Assembly: GCA_902605165.1 (NCBI GenBank)
Contig: CACLBJ010000004.1
Span: 57,347 to 121,346, forward strand
Source: an uncultured SAR86 cluster bacterium
GTDB taxonomy: Bacteria > Pseudomonadota > Gammaproteobacteria > Magnimaribacterales > D2472
Direction: 5' to 3'
DNA: 64,000 bases
Part shown: positions 17,458-27,554 of the stretch, one piece after another
How the letters are laid out: each line of letters starts with the position of its first letter
Position numbering within the stretch: the first letter of the stretch is position 1
Position numbers and translations under genes: made by a program
Notes under the pieces: generated by a model
Databases searched by the model: none
What the model was told of the DNA's origin: nothing
What the model saw: the letters and a program-made list of their open reading frames with translations, nothing else

Positions 17458-18801
17458 ATGAAAGTCACTTCAAATATATATATATGGACATATCTTTTCC
17501 TAGCTTTCTTTGGTATTGGATTTCTAGCTTTACCAGGTGGAGCAATGCTCCAAAAAATATCAATTTCAGCACTATGTATATTAATTCTATTGGCTCAAGG
17601 ATTAAAAATTAAATTACCTCATGGGCTTAAAAAATATTTTCTAATATTAATTATTTTGACAATCTTTAGCGCCATATCTTCTCTTGTTTACTCTAATTCA
17701 ATCATGTTTATGATTCTTGTTACACAAAAATATTTATTTTTAATCGTTTCTTTTATAGCCGCTTCTCAAATATTCTCAATACTTAAAAATAAAAATTTCA
17801 AAACTCTAGATAAAATTATTGTAACCCTTGTGATAACTCAATTTATTTTTGTAATACTAAAATTTAGTATATTAGGTGAAATTCAAGAAGGATTCTTAAT
17901 TGGTTCAATGAGTCATAATGCTGGTCAGTTAGGATTTTTGTTTCCTGCAATTATGATTCCAATTGTGCTACTACGCTTTTTTAATAAAAATATTAAATTA
18001 GCAATAATACTTATTACCATGCTAATTTTATTTGCAATCTTAAATGAAAAGCGCGCTATTTTTTACTTGGGACCTTTAATAATATTTTTCTCATTAATTA
18101 GCTTTCTCACTATAAAACTGTCTTTATCAAACCTATTAAAGTCAAGTGCCGTATTTTTATTAGGGTTATTTTTTTTGAGTTATTTTACATCAAATATTGA
18201 TAGTCTTTCCGGCGAAGAAGGCAGTATAGAAACCTCAGGTAATCAAATTGAATATTTAATAGATTATGGAATTGCTTATCTTACGATGGATTATGGTGGC
18301 GATCTTCAGAGCGATTATGCACAGGCCATTTTTGATAGAAATACACAATTAGGTAGAGTTATTTTATGGATTAGAGGCTTAGATCTATATTTTTCTTCAA
18401 ATATTTATTATCAAATTTTTGGCCATGGTTTTGGTTACATCACTCCTTCTGAATATATAAATCCTAAAGATATTATCTTTCAAAAACTAGGTTTTAGAGG
18501 AGCAATCAGCGGGGCTTTAATGAATATAATTGAAGGGGGGTTAATAAGCTTTACTTTATATAGTTTCTTAGTCTTAATGCCGTTAACTCATCTATATAAG
18601 CGATATCAAGATACAAAAAGTAATCTAAATCGTTCTTCAATAAAAAGGATTAAGATTTTAACTATTGTACAATTTGTTTTTATTTTTGATTTCTTTTTTT
18701 ATTCCACCATTTTGTTTTCTACAAGCCCTTTACCTCTTCTATATTTTATCCAACTTTTTTTTATATACATGCCTGATGATAAATCAATAAATGCAACATG
18801 A
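17458..18801 (+). CDS. wzy: Wzy-like O-antigen/polysaccharide polymerase
   Basis: Inner-membrane protein of about 447 residues with 10-12 hydrophobic helices and one large periplasmic loop (about residues 250-340) ahead of the last helices, the usual topology of Wzy/WaaL-type proteins. NEKRAIFYLGPL and GHGFGY are of the kind seen in this group. Sequence conservation in the family is low, so the call rests on topology and context (flippase, Wzz, glycosyltransferases). The ATG at 17458 is preferred; a TTG at 17449 would overlap the preceding stop. Confidence 0.7.
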   Translation: MKVTSNIYIWTYLFLAFFGIGFLALPGGAMLQKISISALCILILLAQGLKIKLPHGLKKYFLILIILTIFSAISSLVYSNSIMFMILVTQKYLFLIVSFIAASQIFSILKNKNFKTLDKIIVTLVITQFIFVILKFSILGEIQEGFLIGSMSHNAGQLGFLFPAIMIPIVLLRFFNKNIKLAIILITMLILFAILNEKRAIFYLGPLIIFFSLISFLTIKLSLSNLLKSSAVFLLGLFFLSYFTSNIDSLSGEEGSIETSGNQIEYLIDYGIAYLTMDYGGDLQSDYAQAIFDRNTQLGRVILWIRGLDLYFSSNIYYQIFGHGFGYITPSEYINPKDIIFQKLGFRGAISGALMNIIEGGLISFTLYSFLVLMPLTHLYKRYQDTKSNLNRSSIKRIKILTIVQFVFIFDFFFYSTILFSTSPLPLLYFIQLFFIYMPDDKSINAT

Positions 18802-19928
18802 AGAATATTAAAGAAATATTGGAACTTGCCAATCATTTCCTAGACCAGCTTGAAACTAAAAATGGTTATAAGTTATTTATAAGGTCAGATTGTTCACCCT
18901 ATGCCAGATGCTTTGTTATTTTTACAAAATCTTTATTGAAAGATAATTTATGGCTAGACTCTCGCAAGACTCGCTTAATTAGTGATCTTAATGATGATCT
19001 ATATGACTTTTATAATATACAGTTAGGTAAAACTATTGATATCAAATTTGATAAACCATTTCTACAACTTTTTTGCTTTACTTTAAGTGCTCTCAATATT
19101 TTAAATGGCTCCTTAAGTAAAAAAAATTTAAAAATTTTAGAATTTTTCTTAAATCTTAAAGTTGAGGAATTAATGATTGCTCGTTCAGTAAATTTAGGAT
19201 TGCCCGGAAGCGGTAATTATTCTATGTTTTTAGCTGTTTTAAATATTTATGCTCAAGAAAAATTGGATGAAGATAGGTCTTTGGAGATAAAAAAATGGCT
19301 CAAATTTAATTTGAATTCTGTAAATGATAACGGCTTCTGGGGCAATTTTCCTAAAATAAATCATCTACAGTTTCAAAACGGTTATCATCAATACGAAATC
19401 TTTGAATATTTAGCTTTCCACAAGGCGCCATGGAACCAGGCTGCAAAAAGCACTTTAACACTAGCAGATCAGATTGGACATTTTTCTCCATATCCTGGAG
19501 GTGGAGGTTGTTATGATTTTGATGCAATTTTTCTTTTGACTAGTGATTTCGTTGATGATATTGGTCAAAATATGATTTTAAATAAAAGCCTTGGGACAAT
19601 TATTTCTGAGCAGAATAAAGATGGCGGATTTTGCGAATCTAAACTTCTGAGGAATCATAATAATTGGCCTAGACTTCTTTCACTAGTTTCTCATATTCAC
19701 AGTCAGCCATCTCATCTTAAACTTTCTTCTTTAAGAATTGGCCTTAATTTATTTCGTTTTAAGCATAAGACAGTTTCTACACATTGGACCTCAATTGATA
19801 GAAAGTGGAATGAGTCAAATGCTTGGGATACATTTTTTCGTCTTTCAGCAATTTTTAGAATTTATAGTTATTTAGGTTTACCAGAAAAAGAATTGTTCAA
19901 AGTGAATCACTTTCCTGGCATTGGATAA
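18798..19928 (+). CDS. Hypothetical protein, possible alpha/alpha-toroid fold
   Basis: 376 residues, soluble, no signal peptide. The sequence has repeated helical segments punctuated by DNGFWGNF (about residue 175) and NKDGGFCES (about 275), resembling the DGGF/QW-type turns of alpha/alpha-toroid proteins such as terpene cyclases, prenyltransferase beta subunits and some glycan-active enzymes. PYPGGGGCYDFDA (about 234-246) may form an active-site loop with acidic residues. It overlaps the polymerase gene by four bases (ATGA). I do not recognise a family; a lipid- or glycan-modifying role is a guess from context. Confidence 0.5.
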   Translation: MKNIKEILELANHFLDQLETKNGYKLFIRSDCSPYARCFVIFTKSLLKDNLWLDSRKTRLISDLNDDLYDFYNIQLGKTIDIKFDKPFLQLFCFTLSALNILNGSLSKKNLKILEFFLNLKVEELMIARSVNLGLPGSGNYSMFLAVLNIYAQEKLDEDRSLEIKKWLKFNLNSVNDNGFWGNFPKINHLQFQNGYHQYEIFEYLAFHKAPWNQAAKSTLTLADQIGHFSPYPGGGGCYDFDAIFLLTSDFVDDIGQNMILNKSLGTIISEQNKDGGFCESKLLRNHNNWPRLLSLVSHIHSQPSHLKLSSLRIGLNLFRFKHKTVSTHWTSIDRKWNESNAWDTFFRLSAIFRIYSYLGLPEKELFKVNHFPGIG

Positions 19929-19937
19929 ACTTAAATC

Positions 19938-21101
19938 ATGAAAAAACTTCTGTATATTTCACCATCCTCATTTCCTTCACAAGCAGCTAATTCAACTCAT
20001 GTATTATTGCAAACTGAGGCATTGTCAAAGATATATTCAGAGGTAAGAGTCATAGGACTATCTTCAACGAATGAGAAGATATCCAAAATTTATAATAGAT
20101 TACAAAAACATTATTCAATAGATTTAAAGAAAATACAGTTTTCTTTATGCAAAAGCCTTGGTGGATATGCAGAAACACTTACAATTGCAATCTTCTCTAT
20201 ATGGTTTGTTCTATCACTAAGAGATCATCAGATTATTACAAGAAATTTATATGCAGCATTTTTTATAATCTTTTTAAGAAACGACCGCTTTATATATGAA
20301 ACTCATACTGTAGAGACTGGATTTAGAAAATATATACAAAAATTTATTATTAAATCCAGTAAAGTAAAAGTTGTTGTAATATCTGATAGCCTCAAAAAAT
20401 TATTATTAAGAAGATATCAAATTGATCAAGATAATTTTTATATTCTTCATGATGCTGCCCGATCAGGACTTTCAACAAAATTAAATAAAAATGATATCCC
20501 ACCAGAATTATTATCAAAATATGAATATAAAATAGGGTATTTTGGTTCTCTTTTACCTGGACGAGGAATCGATATTATAGAAGAAATTGCAAAAATATTT
20601 CCAAGTTCATTATTTTTGATTTATGGACCAAAAAATCAGAATACTGAATTTGAAAATCGAGCAATTAAGCCCGGTTCAAATATTTATTTTGGTGGTTTTC
20701 TGAGGCATGCTGAAATCCATAATACAATGCTGGCATGTGATATTTTACTTATGCCATATCAGGAAAAGGTCTTCATAGATATGAAAGGAACTGATACTTC
20801 AAAATGGATGTCGCCAATGAAAATGTTTGAATATATGGCAACAGGCAAGCCGATTATTTCCTCAGATCTGCCCGTTCTTCGAGAGGTTTTGAAAGATGGC
20901 GAAAATGCTATCTTAACAAATCCCTCTGAGGTATTAAGTTGGGAGGAATCAATTCTAAAAGTTATTAACAATCCATCAATGGCTTCATTGATTGGCAAAA
21001 ATGCAAGAGAGAAATATATTCAAAAATATAATTGGGATGAAAGAGCAAAAAAATTATCACATATCCTTAGTGCTAAAAAAACAAATCAATTTAGAAAATG
21101 A
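19938..21101 (+). CDS. Glycosyltransferase, GT4-like GT-B fold
   Basis: 387 residues. The N-terminal half starts with LYISPSSFPSQAANSTHV, typical of the acceptor domain. The C-terminal donor domain has GYFGSLLPGRGIDII, DILLMPYQE and SPMKMFEYMATGKPIISSDL, the EX7E-like region of GT4 enzymes. It would add one sugar to the lipid-linked repeat unit at the inner face of the membrane. It is followed by a second GT4 gene that it overlaps by four bases (ATGA). Donor and linkage are not predictable. Confidence 0.83.
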   Translation: MKKLLYISPSSFPSQAANSTHVLLQTEALSKIYSEVRVIGLSSTNEKISKIYNRLQKHYSIDLKKIQFSLCKSLGGYAETLTIAIFSIWFVLSLRDHQIITRNLYAAFFIIFLRNDRFIYETHTVETGFRKYIQKFIIKSSKVKVVVISDSLKKLLLRRYQIDQDNFYILHDAARSGLSTKLNKNDIPPELLSKYEYKIGYFGSLLPGRGIDIIEEIAKIFPSSLFLIYGPKNQNTEFENRAIKPGSNIYFGGFLRHAEIHNTMLACDILLMPYQEKVFIDMKGTDTSKWMSPMKMFEYMATGKPIISSDLPVLREVLKDGENAILTNPSEVLSWEESILKVINNPSMASLIGKNAREKYIQKYNWDERAKKLSHILSAKKTNQFRK

Positions 21102-22168
21102 AAAATATTATAGTTATTGTCCCAAGCTTAAGCCCTACAGGACCGATAAAAGGAGCAATCGGATTAGTAAATGGTTTAGATGAGCTTGGAGTAAGTGTTA
21201 CTCTCATTTCTCTGAAGAAAGGTCCTGGCTCTAATTGTAAAATATCTAAAAATGTAAATATTTTTGAACTTGGCTGTAATTCAAACTTATCAATCATATA
21301 CATGCTTTATAAAATAAAAAAGATAGTTAATAAGTATGAAGACTCAAAAAACATAGCAATTATTTCACAAGGATTCTCAGCGGATCTTGTTAATCTTTTA
21401 TTAAGAGTAAGTTGCAAAAAGATAGCCAGCATTAGGGGAGACCTAAAGATAAATTATTCCTTAACTTATGGGTATCTTGGAGAAATTCTAGCAAATTTAC
21501 ACTATTTTATTTTGAAATATTTTGATGCAAATTTTGCTTTAAACGAAGAGATGAAAATGAAATTGATTAAAAATAAGGATGATAAAGTAGAAATCATTCC
21601 TAATTTCTTAAATGAAATAGACTATGAAAATATATCTAAAGTTACAAATCTTTCTCCTAAGAAAAATATAATATTTGTTGGTTCAATTTGTGAGAGAAAG
21701 CAGCCTTTCTTGCTCTTAAAAACTGTAAAAAAATTACTTAAAAAGGGGCTTAATATTAATTTAATTTTTATAGGGGATGGGCCGTTAAAAGATAATTTAA
21801 TTAGCGAGGTAAAGGAAACTGATAATGAAAACATAAAAATACTAGGCTTCAAGAAATCTCCTATAAACTATGTTGCTAAATCAGATATTCTTGTCTTGCC
21901 CTCATTATCTGAAGGTACTCCTAGGGCCGTTATGGAAGCTTTATATATTGGGGTGCCTTGCGTAATGAGGAATCTGTCAACAAATGATGCACTTGTGGTG
22001 AATGGTATTAATGGTTGTCTTTTTAATCATGACAGTGAGCTTGAGGATGCAATTATTAAATGCTTAAAAATTTCGGATGACCTAAGGAAAGAAAATAACT
22101 TATTAAGCAAACAATTCTCTCAAGAATATTGCTGTAATGAAACATTGAGATATCTTAGGAATTTATAA
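21098..22168 (+). CDS. Glycosyltransferase, GT4-like GT-B fold
   Basis: 356 residues. Donor-domain motifs are IIFVGSICERKQPFLLLK, IFIGDGPLKD and LVLPSLSEGTPRAVMEAL, the E-x7-E segment of retaining GT4 enzymes. The N terminus is a Rossmann-like VIVPSLSPTGPIKG. It starts inside the stop of the preceding glycosyltransferase gene, so the two are coupled. The stop codon lies in an AT-only inverted repeat (22162-22176). An 86-base AT-rich spacer follows. Confidence 0.85.
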   Translation: MKNIIVIVPSLSPTGPIKGAIGLVNGLDELGVSVTLISLKKGPGSNCKISKNVNIFELGCNSNLSIIYMLYKIKKIVNKYEDSKNIAIISQGFSADLVNLLLRVSCKKIASIRGDLKINYSLTYGYLGEILANLHYFILKYFDANFALNEEMKMKLIKNKDDKVEIIPNFLNEIDYENISKVTNLSPKKNIIFVGSICERKQPFLLLKTVKKLLKKGLNINLIFIGDGPLKDNLISEVKETDNENIKILGFKKSPINYVAKSDILVLPSLSEGTPRAVMEALYIGVPCVMRNLSTNDALVVNGINGCLFNHDSELEDAIIKCLKISDDLRKENNLLSKQFSQEYCCNETLRYLRNL

Positions 22169-22254
22169 TATATAAAATTACAAACTATTTTTTAGTCAAA
22201 TATTATTTAATTAATAGGATAATATAAAATAACAAAAACAATAAAAGGCCTAGT

Positions 22255-23088
22255 TTGATAAATATATCAATAGTTACATATTTTACGCCAATCAATGATG
22301 TCATCAATGCTGTTAAAACATGCTCTGACAGTGAAGTATCAAATGCAATTTTTATAATAGATAACTCTAGTAAAGATATACTAAGTAACCAACTTAAAAG
22401 TTTTGAAAAGGTTAATTATATACATAACCCATCAAATCCAGGATATGGCGCTGCTCATAATATAGCTATAAGAAAATCTCTTGCTGATAATATTGAATAT
22501 CATTTAGTTTTAAATGCTGACGTGATTTTTGATTCTAAAATGCTAGAGTTGATGCTTGAGTACGCAAAAAAAAATAAAAATATTGGTATTTTGGCTCCAA
22601 AGCAGTTCTATGAAGATGGCTCTATCTATTGCAGCAGGAAACTTTTACCAACACCAAAAGATATGTTTTTTAGGGCTTTTTTGACAAAATTCATAAAAAC
22701 AAAATCAAATGACATTTTTCAACTAGAAAAATTTGGATATGAGACTGATATTAAAGTTCCCTATGTCTCAGGAGCATTTATGTTTATAAATACAAGTGCT
22801 TTATTGGATGTGGGCTTGTTTGATGAGCGTTTTTTTATGTATCCTGAAGATATTGATATAAGCAGACGAATTGCTGAGATTTATGATGTACTATTTTGTC
22901 CAAAGTTTACAATAATCCATAAACATGGAGCAGCAAGCAAAAAAAGTTTTAAAATGTTTTTAATACATACATACAATATGATTTTATACTTTAATAAGTG
23001 GGGTTGGGTTTTAGATAAAGGTCGAAGTAATCTAAATAAACTTACTCTTAATCAAGACCATTCTCTTAAACAAGCTAAGAATTTATGA
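22255..23088 (+). CDS. Family 2 glycosyltransferase (rhamnosyltransferase-like)
   Basis: GT-A enzyme of 277 residues. The N-terminal strand [11 protein letters not shown], the FIIDNSS segment, [12 protein letters not shown] and LVLNADVIF (a DxD-like NAD) are those of WbbL/RfbF-type rhamnosyltransferases. [12 protein letters not shown] is the catalytic-base region. It lies immediately before rmlBACD and overlaps rmlB by four bases, so dTDP-rhamnose is the likely donor. The start is TTG at 22255 with AAAGG upstream; no ATG fits, because the first strand begins right after the TTG. Confidence 0.82.
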   Translation: MINISIVTYFTPINDVINAVKTCSDSEVSNAIFIIDNSSKDILSNQLKSFEKVNYIHNPSNPGYGAAHNIAIRKSLADNIEYHLVLNADVIFDSKMLELMLEYAKKNKNIGILAPKQFYEDGSIYCSRKLLPTPKDMFFRAFLTKFIKTKSNDIFQLEKFGYETDIKVPYVSGAFMFINTSALLDVGLFDERFFMYPEDIDISRRIAEIYDVLFCPKFTIIHKHGAASKKSFKMFLIHTYNMILYFNKWGWVLDKGRSNLNKLTLNQDHSLKQAKNL

Positions 23089-24143
23089 AATTATTGATTA
23101 CTGGCGGTGCTGGTTTTATTGGAAGTGCAGTCGTAAGAGAGGCGCTTATGAATCAAGGATATAAGGTGATTAATGTTGATTGTCTTACTTATGCGGGAAA
23201 CCTAAATTCGCTATCCAGTTGCAGCGACCATCCAAATTACTCATTTGAGAAGGTTAATATATGCGATTCGAGTGCTCTCAAGAAAGTCTTTAATGAACAC
23301 AAGCCAGATGCAATTATGCATCTAGCGGCTGAGAGCCATGTAGACCGTTCAATAGACTCTCCAGCAAAATTTATTAATACAAATATTATCGGGACATATA
23401 CTTTATTAGAGGTTGCAAGGAATTATTTTGATAAACTTATGAGAAATAAAAAAAGTAAATTTCGTTTTCATCATATTTCAACAGATGAGGTTTATGGTGA
23501 TTTAGTTCGTAGTAAAGATCCTTTTACCGAGCAAACAGCTTATTCACCATCTTCACCTTATTCTGCAAGCAAAGCAGCATCCGATCACTTAGTTCGCTCT
23601 TGGGGACGCACCTATGGGCTGCCAATCGTTGTAAGTAATTGCTCTAATAATTATGGCCCGTTTCATTTTCCTGAAAAGCTAATTCCGCATGTTATTCTTA
23701 ATGCTATTCATGGGAGAAGTCTGCCTATTTATGGCGACGGTATGCAGATACGCGATTGGCTTTATGTAGAAGATCATGCAAAAGCTTTATTAAAGGTTGT
23801 AACTGAAGGGAGAATTGGAGAGACCTACAATATTGGTGGTCATAATGAGAAAACTAATCTTGAAGTAGTTGATGCTATATGTAATTTGCTTGAAGAGCTT
23901 GCACCCAATAAACCTTCAGGGCTAATTAACTACAAAGATTTAATAACTTTTGTTAAAGATCGTCCTGGTCATGATATGCGTTATGCGATTGATGCCTCAA
24001 AAATTGAGCGTGATCTTGGCTGGGTGCCGGATGAAACGTTTGAAACTGGTTTGCGCAAAACGGTTCAATGGTATCTAGATAACTCTGTTTGGTGGCAAAG
24101 GGTAATGTCAGGTGATTATCGTCTTGAAAGATTAGGAGAATAA
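23085..24143 (+). CDS. rmlB: dTDP-glucose 4,6-dehydratase
   Basis: Second step of dTDP-L-rhamnose synthesis. [11 protein letters not shown] binds [16 protein letters not shown] and STDEVYGDL are hallmarks, and [15 protein letters not shown] contains the catalytic Tyr and Lys. [14 protein letters not shown] and [11 protein letters not shown] complete the family pattern. 352 residues, normal length. It overlaps the glycosyltransferase gene by four bases and is followed after two bases by rmlA. The gene order B-A-C-D is that of many enterobacterial rml clusters. Confidence 0.96.
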   Translation: MKLLITGGAGFIGSAVVREALMNQGYKVINVDCLTYAGNLNSLSSCSDHPNYSFEKVNICDSSALKKVFNEHKPDAIMHLAAESHVDRSIDSPAKFINTNIIGTYTLLEVARNYFDKLMRNKKSKFRFHHISTDEVYGDLVRSKDPFTEQTAYSPSSPYSASKAASDHLVRSWGRTYGLPIVVSNCSNNYGPFHFPEKLIPHVILNAIHGRSLPIYGDGMQIRDWLYVEDHAKALLKVVTEGRIGETYNIGGHNEKTNLEVVDAICNLLEELAPNKPSGLINYKDLITFVKDRPGHDMRYAIDASKIERDLGWVPDETFETGLRKTVQWYLDNSVWWQRVMSGDYRLERLGE

Positions 24144-24145
24144 AT

Positions 24146-25030
24146 ATGAGCAATAAATATAAAGGCATTGTTCTTGCGGGTGGCTCCGGGACCCGCTTAA
24201 ACCCTATCACTAAGGGTATATCTAAACAGTTATTGCCTGTTTACGACAAGCCAATGATTTATTATCCGATTTCTGTGCTTATGCTGTCTGGAATTAGAGA
24301 AATTTTAGTTATTTCAACTCCAGATGATATTGCAGGCTATCAACGTTTATTAGGTGATGGCGATGACTTCGGACTCACAATTAAATACAAAATTCAACCA
24401 AGCCCTGATGGCCTTGCTCATGCATTTATCTTAGGAGAAGAGTTTATAGGAGACAGTAATGTTGCTCTAGTTTTAGGTGACAATATATTTTATGGGCAAC
24501 ACTTTACAAATAATCTGAAAGCTGCTGTAGCAAGACCCTCCGGTGCCACGGTATTTGGATATCACGTTAATAACCCTGAACAATTTGGTGTTATTGAGTT
24601 TGGATCTAATGGAAAAGTTCTATCAATAGAAGAAAAACCCTCTGTTCCTAAATCAAATTATGCAATAACAGGACTGTATTTTTATGATAACGATGTAGTT
24701 CGCATTGCTAAGACTATTGAACCATCTCATCGTGGTGAATTGGAGATTACTGATGTCAATATAGCTTACCTCTCTCGAGGAGATCTAAACGTTGAATTGC
24801 TTGGCCGAGGCTTTGCTTGGTTGGACACTGGAACTCATGATTCTTTAATGGACGCAGGGCAGTTTGTTCAAACATTGGAACATCGGCAGGGCCTCAAAGT
24901 GGCTTGTTTGGAAGAAATAGCATTCAATAACGGTTGGTTATCTAAGTCTGACCTCTTGACTCGAGCAGCTACTCTTAATAATACTGACTATGGCAAGTAT
25001 TTGTTTAAATTAGCGGATGGTTATAAGTGA
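24146..25030 (+). CDS. rmlA: Glucose-1-phosphate thymidylyltransferase
   Basis: Makes dTDP-glucose, the first step of the rhamnose pathway. [20 protein letters not shown] is the nucleotide-binding signature, KPMIYYPIS follows, and the [18 protein letters not shown] and [12 protein letters not shown] segments match RmlA. 294 residues, typical. It is placed between rmlB and rmlC with minimal spacing, so the four enzymes should be made together. The family is often inhibited by dTDP-rhamnose, which would give feedback control. Confidence 0.96.
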   Translation: MSNKYKGIVLAGGSGTRLNPITKGISKQLLPVYDKPMIYYPISVLMLSGIREILVISTPDDIAGYQRLLGDGDDFGLTIKYKIQPSPDGLAHAFILGEEFIGDSNVALVLGDNIFYGQHFTNNLKAAVARPSGATVFGYHVNNPEQFGVIEFGSNGKVLSIEEKPSVPKSNYAITGLYFYDNDVVRIAKTIEPSHRGELEITDVNIAYLSRGDLNVELLGRGFAWLDTGTHDSLMDAGQFVQTLEHRQGLKVACLEEIAFNNGWLSKSDLLTRAATLNNTDYGKYLFKLADGYK

Positions 25031-25563
25031 AGGTAATAAATACGAGATTAAAAGACTCTGTAATTATAGAACCTAAGGTTTTTAGTGATGATAGAGGTTT
25101 CTTCATGGAGATATTTCAAGCTGAGAGATACTCTCAACTCGCAAACATAAACTTACCTTTTCTTCAAGATAATTATTCTCGCTCAAAAAGGGGTGTTCTT
25201 CGTGGACTACATTTCCAGAAAACTAAACCCCAGGGTAAGTTGGTAAGAGTAGCTAGAGGTGAGGTATATGATGTTGCTTTGGATATACGAAAAGGCTCAC
25301 CAACTTTTGGCCAATGGGAAGGCGTAATCCTTTCTGAGGAAAATAAAAGGCAGTTTTGGATACCGCCTGGCTTTGCACATGGTTTTTTGGTGATTTCTGA
25401 CTATGCTGATTTTGAATATAAATGCACTGATTACTACGATCCATCAGATGAAGGAAGTATTTTATGGAATGATCCTGATTTGGATATCCCATGGCCAATT
25501 ACTGAACCTGTTTTAAGTAACAAAGATGCTAGCGCTGAAAGGTTAGTCGATATTGAGCTATGA
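25027..25563 (+). CDS. rmlC: dTDP-4-dehydrorhamnose 3,5-epimerase
   Basis: Cupin-fold epimerase, third step of the pathway. GVLRGLHFQ contains the catalytic histidine, [20 protein letters not shown] (here [16 protein letters not shown]) is the family core, and [12 protein letters not shown] follows. 178 residues. It starts with GTG at 25027 inside the end of rmlA (four-base overlap), which indicates coupling. Confidence 0.96.
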   Translation: MKVINTRLKDSVIIEPKVFSDDRGFFMEIFQAERYSQLANINLPFLQDNYSRSKRGVLRGLHFQKTKPQGKLVRVARGEVYDVALDIRKGSPTFGQWEGVILSEENKRQFWIPPGFAHGFLVISDYADFEYKCTDYYDPSDEGSILWNDPDLDIPWPITEPVLSNKDASAERLVDIEL

Positions 25564-26447
25564 AAATTCTTGTTTTAGGTAGCAAAGGTCAGCTTGGGCA
25601 GTGTCTATATGATCAGCTATCACACACAGACCATGAAGTTTTGTATACCTCGCGATTACAAATTGATATTGCCGATTTTGAGTCAACCCAAATTAAGCTT
25701 TTACATATTGATCCTGATGCAGTAATTAATGCAACTGCTTACACAGCAGTTGATAAGGCTGAGGAAGAGCATCAAACTGCTGATCTTATAAACCATCTTG
25801 CGGTGGCTAATATTGCAAGCATATGTGATAAGCTTGATTGTTTTTTAATACATGTATCAACAGATTATGTTTTTGATGGTAACTCTGAACTACCTTACAC
25901 TGAGAGTGATCAAACTAACCCTCAATGTGTTTATGGGGATAGCAAATTAAAGGGTGAAATAGCAATACAGTCCTCAGGATGCAAATATATAATTATAAGA
26001 ACGGCTTGGGTATTTAGTGAATACGGGAATAACTTTCTTAAAACAATGATGAGTTTGAGCGCTGAGCGCAATGAACTTCGCATAGTAGGAGATCAGGTTG
26101 GATGTCCCACTTATGCTCAAGACATAGCTAGAACGATTAGAGTGATCATAGAAAGTTTTAAATTAAAAAAAGTGCATTCATGTCTTTATCATTTTTCTGG
26201 TAATTTTTGTTGCTCCTGGGCTGAGTTTGCACAAAATATTTTTGATGAAGCTTTGAAGCTTGATGTTATTGCAAGTAAACCTAATGTTATTGCGATAAGC
26301 ACAAAAGAATTCCCTACTCAAGCCAAGCGTCCTTCAAGGTCTGAACTGAGTTCAAAAAATATTAGTTACGCATTTGGCATTAAGCCATCAGACTATACTC
26401 TAGGTATTCGATCGTCACTTATGGCTATCAAAAATAAAACATATTAA
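25560..26447 (+). CDS. rmlD: dTDP-4-dehydrorhamnose reductase
   Basis: Last step, NADPH-dependent reduction to dTDP-L-rhamnose. LVLGSKGQLGQCL binds the cofactor; INATAYTAVDKAE, HVSTDYVFDG and the YGDSKLKGE motif with catalytic Tyr/Lys identify the family. 295 residues. Four-base overlap with rmlC. The dTDP-rhamnose made would serve the GT2 enzyme encoded just before the cluster. Confidence 0.95.
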   Translation: MKILVLGSKGQLGQCLYDQLSHTDHEVLYTSRLQIDIADFESTQIKLLHIDPDAVINATAYTAVDKAEEEHQTADLINHLAVANIASICDKLDCFLIHVSTDYVFDGNSELPYTESDQTNPQCVYGDSKLKGEIAIQSSGCKYIIIRTAWVFSEYGNNFLKTMMSLSAERNELRIVGDQVGCPTYAQDIARTIRVIIESFKLKKVHSCLYHFSGNFCCSWAEFAQNIFDEALKLDVIASKPNVIAISTKEFPTQAKRPSRSELSSKNISYAFGIKPSDYTLGIRSSLMAIKNKTY

Positions 26448-26450
26448 AAA

Positions 26451-27461
26451 ATGAGTGAAAAGCAAATTATGAATAATAATGAAGTTGCGATAGTCGGCGG
26501 AGCAGGCTTCGTTGGCTCAAGACTTAAAGCTCGCTTAAGAAAAAGTAATATTGTTTCTAAAAAATATGATATTGATCTTAGTGATCAATTAGACAAAAGT
26601 ACCTATCTCAACGTTGAAGATATTGACTCGCTTGATCAACTTGCAGGAGCAAGTACGATTATTAATCTTGCTGCAGTTCATCGCGATGATGTTCGCCCAT
26701 TAAGTCGCTATGATGATGTAAATGTTAAAGGTGCAAAAAACATATGTGAGGCAGCCAGTAAATATGGTATCCACAAAATTATTTTTACAAGTTCTGTTGC
26801 AATTTATGGATTTGCTCCAGCTAATACGGACGAATACGGAGAAGCTAATTATTTTAATGATTATGGCCGCACTAAATATTTGGCTGAACAAGTCTATAAG
26901 GCATGGCAATCGGAAGATCCTGAAAACCGAACTCTCGTTATTGTAAGGCCAACAGTTATATTTGGTGAGGGAAATAGAGGCAATGTTTATAATTTACTTC
27001 GTCAAATTGCCTTTAAAAGATTTGTGATGTTTGGTGATGGTACAAATAGAAAATCAATGGCCTATGTTGAAAATGTGGCTTCTTTTCTTGAGTATAGCTT
27101 GTCATTTAATCCAGGCCTCCATATCTTCAACTATATTGATAAGCCTGATTTTGATATGAACACATTGATTTCAAATGCAAGAAAGATCCTATTCGACAAA
27201 AATAATATTGGATTAAGGCTTCCCGGCTTTATTGGGATAGCCCTGGGTTATATAGCTGACTTTGTGGCAATTATAATTCGTAAACCTCTTCCTGTTAGTA
27301 GTATTCGAGTTAAGAAGTTTATGAGCACCACTCAGTTTACATCCTCTCTTAGCAATACTAACTTTGTTCCTCCCGTTAGTCTTGAGGATGGTTTATCCCG
27401 AACAATTTGCTATGAGTTTATGGAAGACAATTCAGGTAAACGTACTTTCGAAACCGAATAG
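26451..27461 (+). CDS. NAD-dependent sugar epimerase/dehydratase family protein
   Basis: Extended SDR enzyme of 336 residues acting on a nucleotide sugar. IVGGAGFVGSRLK binds NAD(P), NLAAVHRDDV and YGRTKYLAEQVYKAW supply the catalytic Tyr/Lys, and IVRPTVIFGEGNRGNVYNL is typical of UDP-sugar epimerases/reductases of O-antigen clusters (WbpV/WbiG-like). The substrate is not clear; reduction of a 4-keto-6-deoxy sugar or a 4-epimerisation are options. Last gene of the locus. A weak T-rich stretch follows (27469-27490) without a clear hairpin. Confidence 0.75.
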   Translation: MSEKQIMNNNEVAIVGGAGFVGSRLKARLRKSNIVSKKYDIDLSDQLDKSTYLNVEDIDSLDQLAGASTIINLAAVHRDDVRPLSRYDDVNVKGAKNICEAASKYGIHKIIFTSSVAIYGFAPANTDEYGEANYFNDYGRTKYLAEQVYKAWQSEDPENRTLVIVRPTVIFGEGNRGNVYNLLRQIAFKRFVMFGDGTNRKSMAYVENVASFLEYSLSFNPGLHIFNYIDKPDFDMNTLISNARKILFDKNNIGLRLPGFIGIALGYIADFVAIIIRKPLPVSSIRVKKFMSTTQFTSSLSNTNFVPPVSLEDGLSRTICYEFMEDNSGKRTFETE

Positions 27462-27554
27462 TTAAATTCTTTTTTGGAACATTTTTTTACGGATTTTGTT
27501 CTCAAAGTTTTTGATTGAAAGAAAGACATATATAATTAAAAAAATTTTAAACCA

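Noticed and set aside
23085..26447. rmlBACD as a recently acquired island
   Set aside because: Its composition looks slightly richer in GC than nearby genes, but no mobile element or repeat flanks it and conserved genes are often less AT-rich; this needs a computed codon-usage comparison.
27462..27554. Intrinsic terminator at the end of the polysaccharide locus
   Set aside because: T-runs occur, but no stable stem precedes them.
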